From positions 1-64,000 of the forward strand of contig CAKMYZ010000015.1 of NCBI GenBank assembly GCA_929200255.1: DNA of 64,000 bases, given 5' to 3'. The stretch is from an uncultured Alphaproteobacteria bacterium. GTDB taxonomy: Bacteria > Pseudomonadota > Alphaproteobacteria > Rhodobacterales > Rhodobacteraceae. The notes beneath the pieces were generated by a model. That model worked only from the letters and a program-made list of their open reading frames with translations, searched no databases and was not told where the DNA came from. Positions 43,564 to 52,996 of the stretch are shown here, piece after piece; position 1 is the stretch's first letter; each line of letters begins with the position of its first letter. A program made the translations under genes and the position numbers.

Positions 43564-44289
43564 CTATCGGCTTGCATCAGGCGTGAAGGTTGAAAAATCG
43601 ACCATGGTGCCAAGAACCTGCAGATAGGCAATCAGAGCATCCATTTCGGTCAGTTCCGGTTGGCCATCAAAGTTGGACACAGCCGCACCCGGATAGCGTT
43701 CGACCAGCCCGTCCCAATCGCTTTCGGGATCGGCCTGAACGCGAAAATCTGCCTGGGCCTGGGCGATCTGTTCGTCGGTATAGGGCACGCCGACAAAACG
43801 GTGGGTCGAAAGCAATGCCTCAATATGTTCCCCGTCGATCTTTGCATCGGCAAGGAAGGCGTATTTCGGCATGATGCTTTCGGGTACCACAGATTGTGGG
43901 TCCATCAGGTGATCCACATGCCAGGCGTCCGAATAGCGCCCGCCGACACGTGCCACATCGGGCCCGGTTCGTTTTGAACCCCATTGGTGCGGGTGATCGT
44001 ACTGGGATTCGGCTGCCAGTGAATAATGCCCGTACCGTTCGACCTCGTCGCGCATGGGTCGGATCATCTGACTGTGACAGACATAGCAGCCCTCACGGAT
44101 ATAGATGTCGCGACCCGTCAGCTCTAGCGGGGAATAGGGGCGCATGCCCTCGACGTCCTCGATGGTGTTTTCGAGCCAGAACAGTGGTGCGATTTCGACG
44201 ATGCCGCCGACAGTCACAACCAGCAATGAGGCGGTCAAAAGCAGTGTTGGGCTTTTTTCCAGGATCGCGTGTTTATCAAGAAATGCCAT
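43564..44289 (-). CDS. ccoO: CcoO, monoheme cytochrome c subunit of cbb3 oxidase
   Basis: 241 residues with an N-terminal anchor helix ([20 protein letters not shown]) and a single heme-binding CYVCH (68-72) followed by SQMIRP, the CcoO signature. [10 protein letters not shown] supplies a likely axial Met. It passes electrons to CcoN. Confidence 0.96.
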   Translation of the reverse strand: MAFLDKHAILEKSPTLLLTASLLVVTVGGIVEIAPLFWLENTIEDVEGMRPYSPLELTGRDIYIREGCYVCHSQMIRPMRDEVERYGHYSLAAESQYDHPHQWGSKRTGPDVARVGGRYSDAWHVDHLMDPQSVVPESIMPKYAFLADAKIDGEHIEALLSTHRFVGVPYTDEQIAQAQADFRVQADPESDWDGLVERYPGAAVSNFDGQPELTEMDALIAYLQVLGTMVDFSTFTPDASR

Positions 44290-44299
44290 GATCCGGTCC

Positions 44300-45901
44300 T
44301 TATTCAGCAGGTGTTGCGTGAGGCAGAGTGGCCGTCGCGGGCTTTGCCCCGCGAATGGTCATCCACATGTTCCAGACCATGACCAGCGCACCAGCCAGGA
44401 ACAGAACGCCCCCAAGGCCGCGAACCACATACATGGGGAACTTGGCACTGACGGTGTCAGCGAAGGAGTTCACCAAGAAGCCCTGGTCGTCGACTTCGCG
44501 CCACATCAGGCCTTCCATGATGCCCGTGACCCACATGGATGCCGCGTAAAGGACGATCCCCAATGTGGCGAGCCAGAAGTGCCAGTTGATGGCCGACATC
44601 GAATACATCTGCTTACGGCCCCATAGTTTTGGCGTCAGGAAGTAGATGCAGGCGAAGGTGATCATGCCGTTCCAGCCAAGTGCACCAGAGTGGACGTGTC
44701 CGATGGTCCAGTCTGTGTAGTGTGACAGGCTGTTGACCGCGCGGATCGACATCATTGGCCCCTCGAATGTGGACATGCCGTAGAAACCCAGGGACAGCAC
44801 AAACATACGCATGATTGGGTCTGTACGCAGCTTGTCCCATGCGCCTTGCAGCGTCATCAGGCCGTTGATCATCCCACCCCAGCTTGGCATCCACAGGATG
44901 ATCGAAAAGACCATGCCAAGGGTCGATGCCCAGTCAGGCAATGCTGTGTAATGCAGGTGGTGTGGACCCGCCCAGATATACAGAAAGATCAGCGCCCAGA
45001 AGTGAATGATGGACAGCTTGTAGGAATAAACCGGCCGGCCAGCCTGCTTGGGCACGAAATAGTACATCATCCCCAGAAAACCGGCGGTCAGGAAGAACCC
45101 AACGGCATTGTGTCCATACCACCACTGCGTCATCGCGTCCTGCACGCCAGAGAAGACCTGCACGGACTTGGATCCCCAAAAGCTGACAGGGATCGACAGG
45201 TTGTTGATCACATGCAGCATGGCAACGGTGATGATGAAGCTCAGAAAGAACCAGTTGGCGACGTATATGTGCCGTTCGCGGCGCATGTAGATCGTGCCAA
45301 GGAAAACAGCGAGATAGGCCAGCCAGACGATGGTCAGCCAGATATCCACATACCATTCAGGTTCTGCGTATTCTTTGGACTGGGTTGCACCCAGAAGATA
45401 CCCGGTCGCGGCAAGCACGATGAAAAGCTGATACCCCCAGAAGACAAACCATGCCGCGCTCCCGCCCCACAGCTTCACGCCGCTGGTACGTTGCACCACA
45501 TAGAATGATGTGGCGATCAGGGCATTGCCTCCAAAAGCGAAAATCACCGCACTTGTGTGCAGCGGTCTGAGACGCCCGAAGTTGGTAAAGGGCTGGCCCC
45601 AGTCAAAGTTGAGTTCGGGAAACGCCAGTTGGAAGGCAATGAATGTGCCCACCAGAAACCCCGCGATGCCCCAAAACGCTGTGGCGATCACGCCCGCGCG
45701 GATCACACCGTCGGAATAGATCCCGTCCTGAGGTTCGGGTTTGATTTCATCGGTTTGACGCAAAACCCAGATAAACATGCCAAATGCGATCACCATGATC
45801 AGCATTGCATGCACCTGATAGGCCAAATCATGTGCCCAGCTTGCGGCCATTGCAGCCACAAGTGTCACGATCCCCAAAAGAATGAGTTTTATATAGTCCA
45901 T
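44300..45901 (-). CDS. ccoN: CcoN, catalytic subunit of cbb3 cytochrome oxidase
   Basis: 533 residues, about twelve transmembrane helices. Heme and copper ligands are recognisable: [14 protein letters not shown] (low-spin heme His), [17 protein letters not shown] (CuB His), [15 protein letters not shown] (HH pair), and [15 protein letters not shown] (heme His pair). High-affinity terminal oxidase for low-oxygen respiration. First gene of ccoNOQP, preceded by an FNR box with a well placed -10 element. Confidence 0.97.
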   Translation of the reverse strand: MDYIKLILLGIVTLVAAMAASWAHDLAYQVHAMLIMVIAFGMFIWVLRQTDEIKPEPQDGIYSDGVIRAGVIATAFWGIAGFLVGTFIAFQLAFPELNFDWGQPFTNFGRLRPLHTSAVIFAFGGNALIATSFYVVQRTSGVKLWGGSAAWFVFWGYQLFIVLAATGYLLGATQSKEYAEPEWYVDIWLTIVWLAYLAVFLGTIYMRRERHIYVANWFFLSFIITVAMLHVINNLSIPVSFWGSKSVQVFSGVQDAMTQWWYGHNAVGFFLTAGFLGMMYYFVPKQAGRPVYSYKLSIIHFWALIFLYIWAGPHHLHYTALPDWASTLGMVFSIILWMPSWGGMINGLMTLQGAWDKLRTDPIMRMFVLSLGFYGMSTFEGPMMSIRAVNSLSHYTDWTIGHVHSGALGWNGMITFACIYFLTPKLWGRKQMYSMSAINWHFWLATLGIVLYAASMWVTGIMEGLMWREVDDQGFLVNSFADTVSAKFPMYVVRGLGGVLFLAGALVMVWNMWMTIRGAKPATATLPHATPAE

Positions 45902-45982
45902 AGCGCCCTCACAGTTACCCGAGCACCATCAAAGACGCCCCTGTTCGCAACGGTGTTCTATGAGAGCGTCAATTGGTCCGCT

Positions 45983-45996
45983 TTGATCCAAGTCAA
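45983..45996. promoter_or_regulatory. FNR box upstream of ccoN
   Basis: TTGATCCAAGTCAA fits the FNR consensus. On the minus strand TAGAAC (45960-45955) is a candidate -10 starting 29.5 bases from the box centre, giving a predicted RNA start near 45948, 47 bases before ccoN. This is standard class II activator geometry, so the oxidase should be induced when oxygen falls. Confidence 0.88.
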
Positions 45997-46028
45997 AGCG
46001 CGCAGGAAATCGATGATGGGCGCTGCAC

Positions 46029-46760
46029 CTAGACGATCATGCCGCCGTCTGCGTCATCGCCTGTCGCTTGACGCAGTGCGACAATGTCAACAACATCAAG
46101 CTCGCGGCGACCTGAAAATGCAATGACGCCGTCTTTTTTCAGCGCATTCAGCTGACGGCTGACGGTTTCCAAAGTCAGACCGAGGAAATTCGCAATCTGG
46201 TCGCGCGTCATGGGCATATCCAGCGTGATCTTTCCGCTGATCTGTTCAAAATCGGCACGGCTTGCCAACAGATCAAGGAATGTCGCGATCTTTTCACGTG
46301 CGGTTTTGCGACCCAGCAGAATCATCCAATCGCGTGCCGCGTCCAACTCATCCAGCGCCAGCTCCATCAGGCGCTGGGCCACATGTGGCGTCTCTTCGAT
46401 CATCTTTTCAAACGGCGCGCGCTCAAACCGGCATAGGGTGACGTCGGTTGTGGCGGTGACATCAAACTCGACCTGCGTGCGACCCGGGCGGCCGATGAAA
46501 TCAGAGGGCAGCAGCAATCCCACCATCTGTGTGCGCCCGTCTTCCAATGTTTTTGACAGGTTTGCGACCCCAGACACCACAGAGGCGACAAACTCAAGTG
46601 GCTCCCCGCGCCACAGGATCACATCCCCGGCCTTGTAGCTCCGGTAAGACTTCATTGCTTCGAGTTGCAATAGCTCGTCGCCATCACAACGAGAACAGAC
46701 CGCGCGGTGACGAATGGGGCAGTCGCTGCATTTTACGGGTGTGAGGTCAATTTTGTGCAT
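46029..46760 (-). CDS. fnrL: FnrL, oxygen-sensing Crp/Fnr regulator
   Basis: 243 residues from ATG 46760. The N-terminal cysteines C11-xx-C14-x7-C22 and the later C110 (VTLCRFE) match the four [4Fe-4S] ligands of FNR; an extra C25 is present. A cyclic-nucleotide-binding-fold domain follows, then a helix-turn-helix with MTRDQIANFLGLTLETVSRQLNAL, including the E-xx-SR recognition pattern that reads TTGAT. It activates ccoN, ccoG and hemN here. The ATG is two bases from an FNR box and has no ribosome binding site, suggesting a leaderless and self-controlled transcript. A TTG at 46775 lies inside the box and is less likely. Confidence 0.93.
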   Translation of the reverse strand: MHKIDLTPVKCSDCPIRHRAVCSRCDGDELLQLEAMKSYRSYKAGDVILWRGEPLEFVASVVSGVANLSKTLEDGRTQMVGLLLPSDFIGRPGRTQVEFDVTATTDVTLCRFERAPFEKMIEETPHVAQRLMELALDELDAARDWMILLGRKTAREKIATFLDLLASRADFEQISGKITLDMPMTRDQIANFLGLTLETVSRQLNALKKDGVIAFSGRRELDVVDIVALRQATGDDADGGMIV

Positions 46761-46761
46761 G

Positions 46762-46775
46762 TTGATCTGTGTCAA
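46762..46775. promoter_or_regulatory. FNR box shared by fnrL and hemN
   Basis: TTGATCTGTGTCAA, identical to the ccoG box. Towards hemN, a site centred at 46768.5 predicts an RNA start near 46810, which is the hemN ATG itself; TAGACA at 46799-46804 is a candidate -10. Towards fnrL, the box lies directly at the start codon, where bound FnrL would block transcription. Confidence 0.82.
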
Positions 46776-46809
46776 AGTTGCTGGCGCTGGTGACAGGTTA
46801 GACAGTCCT

Positions 46810-48165
46810 ATGGAAGATTACGACATACTTTCGCGACATGGCCTGTTTGACGCCAAAGTGCCGCGGTACACCAGCTATCCGCCGGCCAATCATTTCCAAA
46901 GTGATATTGGCATGCGGTTTCAGGCAGAATGGCTGTCGCATGTGCGGCATGGTGAAGCTGTATCGATCTACATTCACATTCCCTTTTGTAAACGACTGTG
47001 CTGGTTTTGTGCCTGCCGCACGCAAGGGACAAGCACGATGCGACCAGTGGACGCATATGTTGCAACGCTCAAGAAAGAGATTGCTGCGATCCGGGCGGCG
47101 CTGCCCGAGGGTATCAAGATGGGGCGGCTTCACCTGGGTGGGGGCACGCCCACGATCTTGCTGCCGCAAACCATGGCGGCATTACTGGAAACTGTCTTTG
47201 CGGTGTTCCCGCCCACCACAGATTTTGAATTCTCGGTCGAGATCGATCCAACAGAGGCTTCGGATGCGCTGCTGGAGACATTGCTGGGTTTTGGAATGAA
47301 CCGGGCCAGTATCGGTGTTCAGGATTTTGCAAAACAGGTGCAGGACGCTATTGGTCGTCCGCAAACTCTCAAACAGACGACAAGCGTGATACAGTTCCTG
47401 CGGGCGCATGGGGTGCAGGCAGTCAACCTTGATCTGCTCTACGGACTTCCCTTCCAGACCGAGACAAGCTTTCGCGAAACGCTTGCCCATGTCATCGCAA
47501 TGAACCCTGGCAGGTTGGCGATCTATGGCTATGCGCACGTGCCGTGGATGTCCAAACGGCAGGTCATGATCAAGGCCGAAACTCTACCGGACACGCAAGC
47601 GCGGTTCCAACTGGCGACCATCGCCAAGGATGTCCTTACTGCATCAGGATTTCATGCCATTGGGATCGACCATTTCGCCAAAGAGACTGACAACCTTTAC
47701 CGCGCCGCGAAACGGGGCCGCCTGCGGCGGAACTTTCAGGGCTATACCGATGATCAAAGTGAAACGCTGATCGGCTTCGGGGCTTCGGCAATTTCGCATT
47801 TTCGCGACGGCTATCTGCAAAACGCCGTGGCGACCTCAGCCTATCAGGAACGCATCGCTGAGACGGGTTTTGCCGGGCACAAGGGCTATGCCATGACCGT
47901 CTCTGACCAAGTGGTTGCGTCGATGATCGAAGCCTTGATGTGTCGCTTTGTCTTTCCGACAAGCGAGTTGCAAACCCGTTTTCCGGCACAGGCAGATCTG
48001 ATCCGACAGACAGCCGTGGGGCTGATGTCGCACTATACCGATGTCTTCAAGTTGAGTGCCAAGGGGTTGGAAATTCTCCCCAAATTTGAGCCACTGGCGC
48101 GCATCATCGCGAAACATGTTGACCATTTCGCAAGCGAAGGCATCGCACACGCAGCCGCCATCTAA
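46810..48165 (+). CDS. hemN: Oxygen-independent coproporphyrinogen III oxidase
   Basis: 451-residue radical SAM enzyme that makes protoporphyrinogen without oxygen, supplying heme for cbb3 oxidase. IYIHIPFCKRLCWFCAC carries the CxxxCxxC cluster motif, followed by GRLHLGGGTPTIL (SAM binding) and NLDLLYGLPFQT. The start at 46810 is fixed by the conserved opening before KVPRYTSYPPA. No good ribosome binding site precedes it, consistent with a leaderless message. Confidence 0.94.
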   Translation: MEDYDILSRHGLFDAKVPRYTSYPPANHFQSDIGMRFQAEWLSHVRHGEAVSIYIHIPFCKRLCWFCACRTQGTSTMRPVDAYVATLKKEIAAIRAALPEGIKMGRLHLGGGTPTILLPQTMAALLETVFAVFPPTTDFEFSVEIDPTEASDALLETLLGFGMNRASIGVQDFAKQVQDAIGRPQTLKQTTSVIQFLRAHGVQAVNLDLLYGLPFQTETSFRETLAHVIAMNPGRLAIYGYAHVPWMSKRQVMIKAETLPDTQARFQLATIAKDVLTASGFHAIGIDHFAKETDNLYRAAKRGRLRRNFQGYTDDQSETLIGFGASAISHFRDGYLQNAVATSAYQERIAETGFAGHKGYAMTVSDQVVASMIEALMCRFVFPTSELQTRFPAQADLIRQTAVGLMSHYTDVFKLSAKGLEILPKFEPLARIIAKHVDHFASEGIAHAAAI

Positions 48166-48261
48166 GGGGGTATCGCCCTTTGGATGGCGCTGCGATATGT
48201 GCATTGACCTGCCCCCCTCGCGTCCCTCACATAACGTCATGGTGAATGACGGAAGGTCACG

Positions 48262-49152
48262 ATGCGGTTGAACCTCAAACAACTCGAAGCCTTTGTCTGG
48301 GTTGTCGATCTGCAAAGTTTTCGGCGTGCGGCGGAGCGGCTGAACACCACGCAGCCGAACATTTCCGCGCGGATCGCCGGGCTCGAGCAGGCGCTGGGCG
48401 TGACCTTGATGACACGTGATGCGGGGTCGGTCAGGCTGACGGGGAAGGGGCAAGAATTGCTTGCCCATGCCCGCCGGGTCCTGCAGGCCACGGACGATCT
48501 GGTGACAGCGGCGGATCAGAAAAGCCTGATCGAAGGCACATTGCGCCTTGGTGTCACTGAGATGATTGTGCACACTTGGCTGCACAGCTACCTGCGCAAT
48601 CTCAAGCAGGCCTATCCGGGTCTGTTGGTTGAGCTGACGGTCGATTTTTCGATCAATCTCGAAAAGGGGTTGGCAGAGCGTGGCCTTGATCTCGCCCTTC
48701 AAAACGAACCCTTCAGCCGCTTGGCGACGGGGCAACTCAGCATCGGGGCCTATCCGGTTGTCTGGGTTGCATCACCCGCGCTCGGACTGTCGGGTGTGCA
48801 ATCCATTGAAAGCCTCGCGGCACAACCGATCCTGACACATGCCCGCGACACGCGGCTGTATGAAGAGATTGCCGCTCATTTTGGCAGTCGCCGCGACCTT
48901 GCCCCGCGTCTGGTGCCCTCCAGCGATCTGGCGTCCAGTCAGATGATGGCGCTTGATGGCATGGGCATCGCGGCATTGCCTGCGGCGATGGTGGCCGCGG
49001 ACCTGCACGAAGGGCGACTTATGCAGTTGTCCTATGATTGGGTGCCAGAGCCGCTGGATTTTCATGCAAGGTTTGACGCGGAACGATCATCGCAAACCGT
49101 TGCGGATGCTGCTGACATTGCGGTGGAGACGGCCAAGATATTCAATCAGTAA
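48262..49152 (+). CDS. LysR-family transcriptional regulator
   Basis: 296 residues: N-terminal helix-turn-helix (MRLNLKQLEAFVWVVDLQSFRRAAERLNTTQP split: LKQLEAFVWVVDLQSFRRAA and LNTTQPNISARIAGLEQ) and a periplasmic-binding-fold effector domain (GTLRLGVTEMIVHTWL). It reads in the same direction as the hydantoinase-type operon that starts 87 bases later, so it is the likely regulator of that operon, although most LysR genes are divergent from their target. The effector is unknown. Confidence 0.85.
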   Translation: MRLNLKQLEAFVWVVDLQSFRRAAERLNTTQPNISARIAGLEQALGVTLMTRDAGSVRLTGKGQELLAHARRVLQATDDLVTAADQKSLIEGTLRLGVTEMIVHTWLHSYLRNLKQAYPGLLVELTVDFSINLEKGLAERGLDLALQNEPFSRLATGQLSIGAYPVVWVASPALGLSGVQSIESLAAQPILTHARDTRLYEEIAAHFGSRRDLAPRLVPSSDLASSQMMALDGMGIAALPAAMVAADLHEGRLMQLSYDWVPEPLDFHARFDAERSSQTVADAADIAVETAKIFNQ

Positions 49153-49238
49153 TTTCGATTGAATATATAAAATATAGTAATTGGAATTGATTTAAGGTCT
49201 TCTCTAAGCTGCCTGCAAAGCGCAGACAGGTGGTGGAA

Positions 49239-51314
49239 ATGAGAAACGACATTCGAATGGGCGTTGATATCGGGGGCACGTTTACCGACGTTGTCCTTGA
49301 GGTTGGTAAGGATCAGTTTTCAACGAAGGTGCTGACAACTTATGCCGCCCCGGAAAATGCAATCATCGACGGGATGCATCAGGTTTGCGCAAAGGCAGGG
49401 GTCACGCCCAGTCAGATCGCCCAGATCATTCATGGCACGACGCTGGCCACAAATGCCTTGATTGAACGGCGCGGGGCAAAGACGGCGCTGATCACAACCG
49501 ATGGTTTTCGTGATGTCATCGAAATGCGCACCGAAAGCCGGTTTGAGCAGTATGATCTGAACCTAAAGTTGCCCGAGCCACTGCTACCACGCCAGCACCG
49601 GTTTACCCTCAAAGAGCGGGTTGATGCGCAAGGAAATGTGTTGATCGCATTGGACCGTGCCGAGGTTGAGGCGCTCGCCGATGAGATCGCACCTTATGGT
49701 TTTGACAGCATCGCAATTGGCCTGATCCACGCTTATCTTAATGGTAGCCATGAACAGATGATCCGCGATGTGCTGGCCGAGAAAATGCCGGGTGTCATGG
49801 TTTCGCTCTCGTCCGAGGTTTCGCCGCAGATGCGTGAATACGAGCGCTTCAACACCACCGTGGCCAACGCCTATATCAAGCCGCTGATGAAATCCTATTT
49901 GGGGCGTCTGAAGGGACGTTTGGCCGAAGAAGGGGCGGGCTGCCCCATCTTCCTGATGCACTCTGGTGGCGGGATTATCAGCCTGGAAAGTGCCGCTGAC
50001 TTTCCCGTGCGGCTTGTGGAATCTGGGCCCGCCGGTGGTGCTGTATTTGCTGCCAATATCGCGGCACGATACGGCCTGAACAAAGTGCTGTCGTTCGATA
50101 TGGGCGGCACGACAGCCAAAATCTGTCTGATCAAGGATCAAACCCCCAAAACCGCCCGCGTGTTCGAGGTGGCCCGGACCTACCGTTTCAAAAAGGGTTC
50201 TGGCATGCCGATATCAATCCCCGTGATTGATATGGTCGAGATCGGGGCCGGGGGTGGTAGCCTTGCCCATGTGGATGCGATGCAGCAAATCAGGGTCGGG
50301 CCGGAAAGCGCCGGGTCAGAGCCGGGACCGGCTTGCTATGGCCGCGGCGGCGCGCGCCCGGCTGTGACGGATGCAGATCTGATGCTGGGCAAACTCGATC
50401 CTGACAATTTCGCGGGCGGATCGATCAAATTGCACAGTGATGCCTCTGCCAAGGCGCTCTCAACCTTGGGTGAACCGCTGGAGATGGATGCGCAAACAGC
50501 GGCCTTTGGGTTAGCGGAAGTCGTTGATGAAAATATGGCCAACGCGGCCCGTGTTCATGCGGTCGAAAATGGTGAGGATCTTGCGGACTATACCATGATC
50601 GCCTTTGGCGGGGCAGCACCGCTTCACGCCGGGCGCTTGTGCGAAAAACTGGGTGTTGATCGGCTGCTGGTGCCAACAGGGGCGGGCGTTGGCTCTGCCA
50701 TCGGTTTCCTGCGGGCGCCATTCAGTTTTGAAGCAACCCGCAGCGTCTATATGAAACTTTCCGACTTTGCGCCGGAGGCTGTGAAAAACTTGCTGAGTGA
50801 GCTGGAAACAGAGGCGACGGGCTTTGTGCGGACCTGCGATGCTGACGCGCCGATCAATGCTGAATACAAAGTCTACATGCGTTACACCGGGCAGGGCTGG
50901 GAGATCCCCATTCAGCTGACAGCGGCGCAAGCCGCCAATCCTGATGTGAAGACGTTCCAAAACCTGTTCGAGGCAGATTACGCCACGCTCTTTGGGCGTA
51001 CCGTGGCCGGCATGGATATTGAAATCACGGTTTGGGCGGTGAATTCGACGACCGAAGCGGTTGCCGCTGATACCTTCGGCGACACGCCGTCTGGTACGCC
51101 CGGCGCTGTCGCATCCAAACGGGCACTTTTCGACCCAGTGGCGGGTGCGACCAGCGAAGCAGCAGTGGTTTTGCGCAACACGCTGAACCCCGGCGACACT
51201 GTGTCAGGCCCTGCACTGATTACCGAAGACGAAACGACCATCGTGGTTCCAGGCAGTCGCACTGCGATCGCCCGACCGGACGGTACCATTGATATTTCGG
51301 AGAAACGGACATGA
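49239..51314 (+). CDS. hyuA: Hydantoinase/oxoprolinase alpha subunit (HyuA)
   Basis: 691 residues from ATG 49239 with AGGTGG five bases upstream; a GTG at 49230 would add three. The actin-like ATPase fold opens with GVDIGGTFTDVV and continues with HGTTLATNALIERRG, and SFDMGGTTAKICL further in. HyuA/HyuB pairs perform ATP-dependent opening of cyclic amides such as N-methylhydantoin or 5-oxoproline. First gene of a coupled five-gene operon. The substrate cannot be read from sequence, and acetone carboxylase subunits are distant relatives. Confidence 0.88.
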   Translation: MRNDIRMGVDIGGTFTDVVLEVGKDQFSTKVLTTYAAPENAIIDGMHQVCAKAGVTPSQIAQIIHGTTLATNALIERRGAKTALITTDGFRDVIEMRTESRFEQYDLNLKLPEPLLPRQHRFTLKERVDAQGNVLIALDRAEVEALADEIAPYGFDSIAIGLIHAYLNGSHEQMIRDVLAEKMPGVMVSLSSEVSPQMREYERFNTTVANAYIKPLMKSYLGRLKGRLAEEGAGCPIFLMHSGGGIISLESAADFPVRLVESGPAGGAVFAANIAARYGLNKVLSFDMGGTTAKICLIKDQTPKTARVFEVARTYRFKKGSGMPISIPVIDMVEIGAGGGSLAHVDAMQQIRVGPESAGSEPGPACYGRGGARPAVTDADLMLGKLDPDNFAGGSIKLHSDASAKALSTLGEPLEMDAQTAAFGLAEVVDENMANAARVHAVENGEDLADYTMIAFGGAAPLHAGRLCEKLGVDRLLVPTGAGVGSAIGFLRAPFSFEATRSVYMKLSDFAPEAVKNLLSELETEATGFVRTCDADAPINAEYKVYMRYTGQGWEIPIQLTAAQAANPDVKTFQNLFEADYATLFGRTVAGMDIEITVWAVNSTTEAVAADTFGDTPSGTPGAVASKRALFDPVAGATSEAAVVLRNTLNPGDTVSGPALITEDETTIVVPGSRTAIARPDGTIDISEKRT

Positions 51315-52996
51315 GCAAAATTGCCTATCAAGTCATGTGGAATCGCCTGATCTCGGTTGTTGAAGAACAGGCGCAGGCGCTGGTGCGGACGGCGTTTTCA
51401 ACCTCAGTCCGCGAGGCGGGCGATCTTTCTGCCGGGGTCTACAACGCTGATGGGTTGATGCTGGCACAGGCTGTAACGGGCACGCCGGGCCACGTCAATG
51501 CGATGGCCGATGCGGTTGCCCACTTCATCCGTCGCATCGGGCGCGAGAACATCAACGAAGGTGACGTCTACATCACCAATGATCCATGGGAAGGTACGGG
51601 CCACCTGCACGACATCACCGTCGTCAGCCCGTCATTTCACAAAGGTCAGCATGTCGGCTTCTTCGCCTGCACCGCCCATGTTGTCGATATTGGCGGGCGT
51701 GGGTTCGGGGCAGATGCGGCCAGCGTTTATGAAGAAGGCATCTACATCCCGATCATGAAGTTCGCAAATCGTGGTGCCGTTGACGAAACACTCGTGCAGA
51801 TGCTGCGCGGCAACGTCCGCGAGCCTGATCAGCTGATCGGCGATATCTACGCTTTGGCGACCTGCAACGAAATCGGTGACCGCCGCCTGACCGAAATGAT
51901 GGATGAGTTTTCGCTGACTGATCTGGAAGGGATCGGCGGCTTCATCCTTGAAAATTCGCGCCGCGCCACATTGGAGCGGATTGCGGCCCTGCCGCGCGAA
52001 ACCGCGACCGGTGGGATGCGCATTGATGGTTTTGACACGCCGATTGACCTGAAGGTGAAGCTGACGATCTCAGAGAATCGTATGCATTGCGATTTCACCG
52101 GGACATCCGGGCTCGATAAAAAGGGGATCAACGTTCCTTTGGTCTATACAAAGGCCTATGCGTGCTATGCGCTCAAATGTGCTGTGGCGCCTGAAATCCC
52201 CAATAATGCTGCGTCATTGGAACCATTTGAGGTCTCCGCCCCGGTTGATAGTATCGTGAACGCGGTCCATCCTGCGCCAGTCGCGCTGCGCCATATTATC
52301 GGGCATATGATCCCCGATACGGTCTATGACGCGCTGGACAAAATTCTGCCAGCGACTGTGCCCGCCGAAGGGGCAGGGTGCCTGTGCAATTTCCAAGTGT
52401 CCTTGCGCCCTGTCGCGGGACACGACGGGGGCAGGTCTGAAGTGTTGACGTTCAACTCAGGCGGGGCGGGTGCGCGGCCAACAGTTGACGGGCTGAACGC
52501 GACGGCGTTTCCATCAGGCGTGATGACAATGCCGATTGAGGCGACAGAGCACACCGGCCCCGTGATCATCTGGCGCAAGGAATTGCGCCCCGACAGCGGT
52601 GGTGCAGGCGAACATCGCGGGGGCTTGGGCCAATATATGGAAGTGGGCGCAGCCGCAGGGCACGAGTTCGACTTCTCAGCCATGTTCGACCGTGTTGATC
52701 ATCCCGCGCGCGGGCGTCAGGGCGGTGCAGATGGCGCGCCAACAACCATTGCGCAGGATGATGGCAGCGTGATGCAGGGGAAAGGAAAACAGCTTGTACC
52801 CGAAGGGCGGCGCGTCATGTTGGCCCTTCCCGGCGGGGCGGGCTACGGCGATGTGTCGAACAGAGATCCTGACCTGATCAAACGCGATCTTGCCCGGGGA
52901 TATATTTCTGCCAAAGCTGCAAGGAACGATTACGGACTTAGCCAAGCGGATGTTGATGCCGTATTGGCAGCTGTGGCAAAGGGGGTAACCGCTTGA
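51311..52996 (+). CDS. hyuB: Hydantoinase/oxoprolinase beta subunit (HyuB)
   Basis: 561 residues. NRLISVVEEQAQALVRTAFSTSVREAGD is the family opening (two adjacent segments), followed by the metal-binding ITNDPWEGTGHLHDITV with conserved Asp and His residues, and a C-terminal LPGGAGYGD. It forms the catalytic complex with HyuA, whose stop it overlaps by four bases. It overlaps the next gene by four bases as TTGA. Confidence 0.88.
   Translation: MSKIAYQVMWNRLISVVEEQAQALVRTAFSTSVREAGDLSAGVYNADGLMLAQAVTGTPGHVNAMADAVAHFIRRIGRENINEGDVYITNDPWEGTGHLHDITVVSPSFHKGQHVGFFACTAHVVDIGGRGFGADAASVYEEGIYIPIMKFANRGAVDETLVQMLRGNVREPDQLIGDIYALATCNEIGDRRLTEMMDEFSLTDLEGIGGFILENSRRATLERIAALPRETATGGMRIDGFDTPIDLKVKLTISENRMHCDFTGTSGLDKKGINVPLVYTKAYACYALKCAVAPEIPNNAASLEPFEVSAPVDSIVNAVHPAPVALRHIIGHMIPDTVYDALDKILPATVPAEGAGCLCNFQVSLRPVAGHDGGRSEVLTFNSGGAGARPTVDGLNATAFPSGVMTMPIEATEHTGPVIIWRKELRPDSGGAGEHRGGLGQYMEVGAAAGHEFDFSAMFDRVDHPARGRQGGADGAPTTIAQDDGSVMQGKGKQLVPEGRRVMLALPGGAGYGDVSNRDPDLIKRDLARGYISAKAARNDYGLSQADVDAVLAAVAKGVTA

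Noticed and set aside
46761..46775. TTG start for fnrL at 46775
   Set aside because: It lies inside the FNR box and adds residues not seen in FnrL proteins; the ATG at 46760 fits better.
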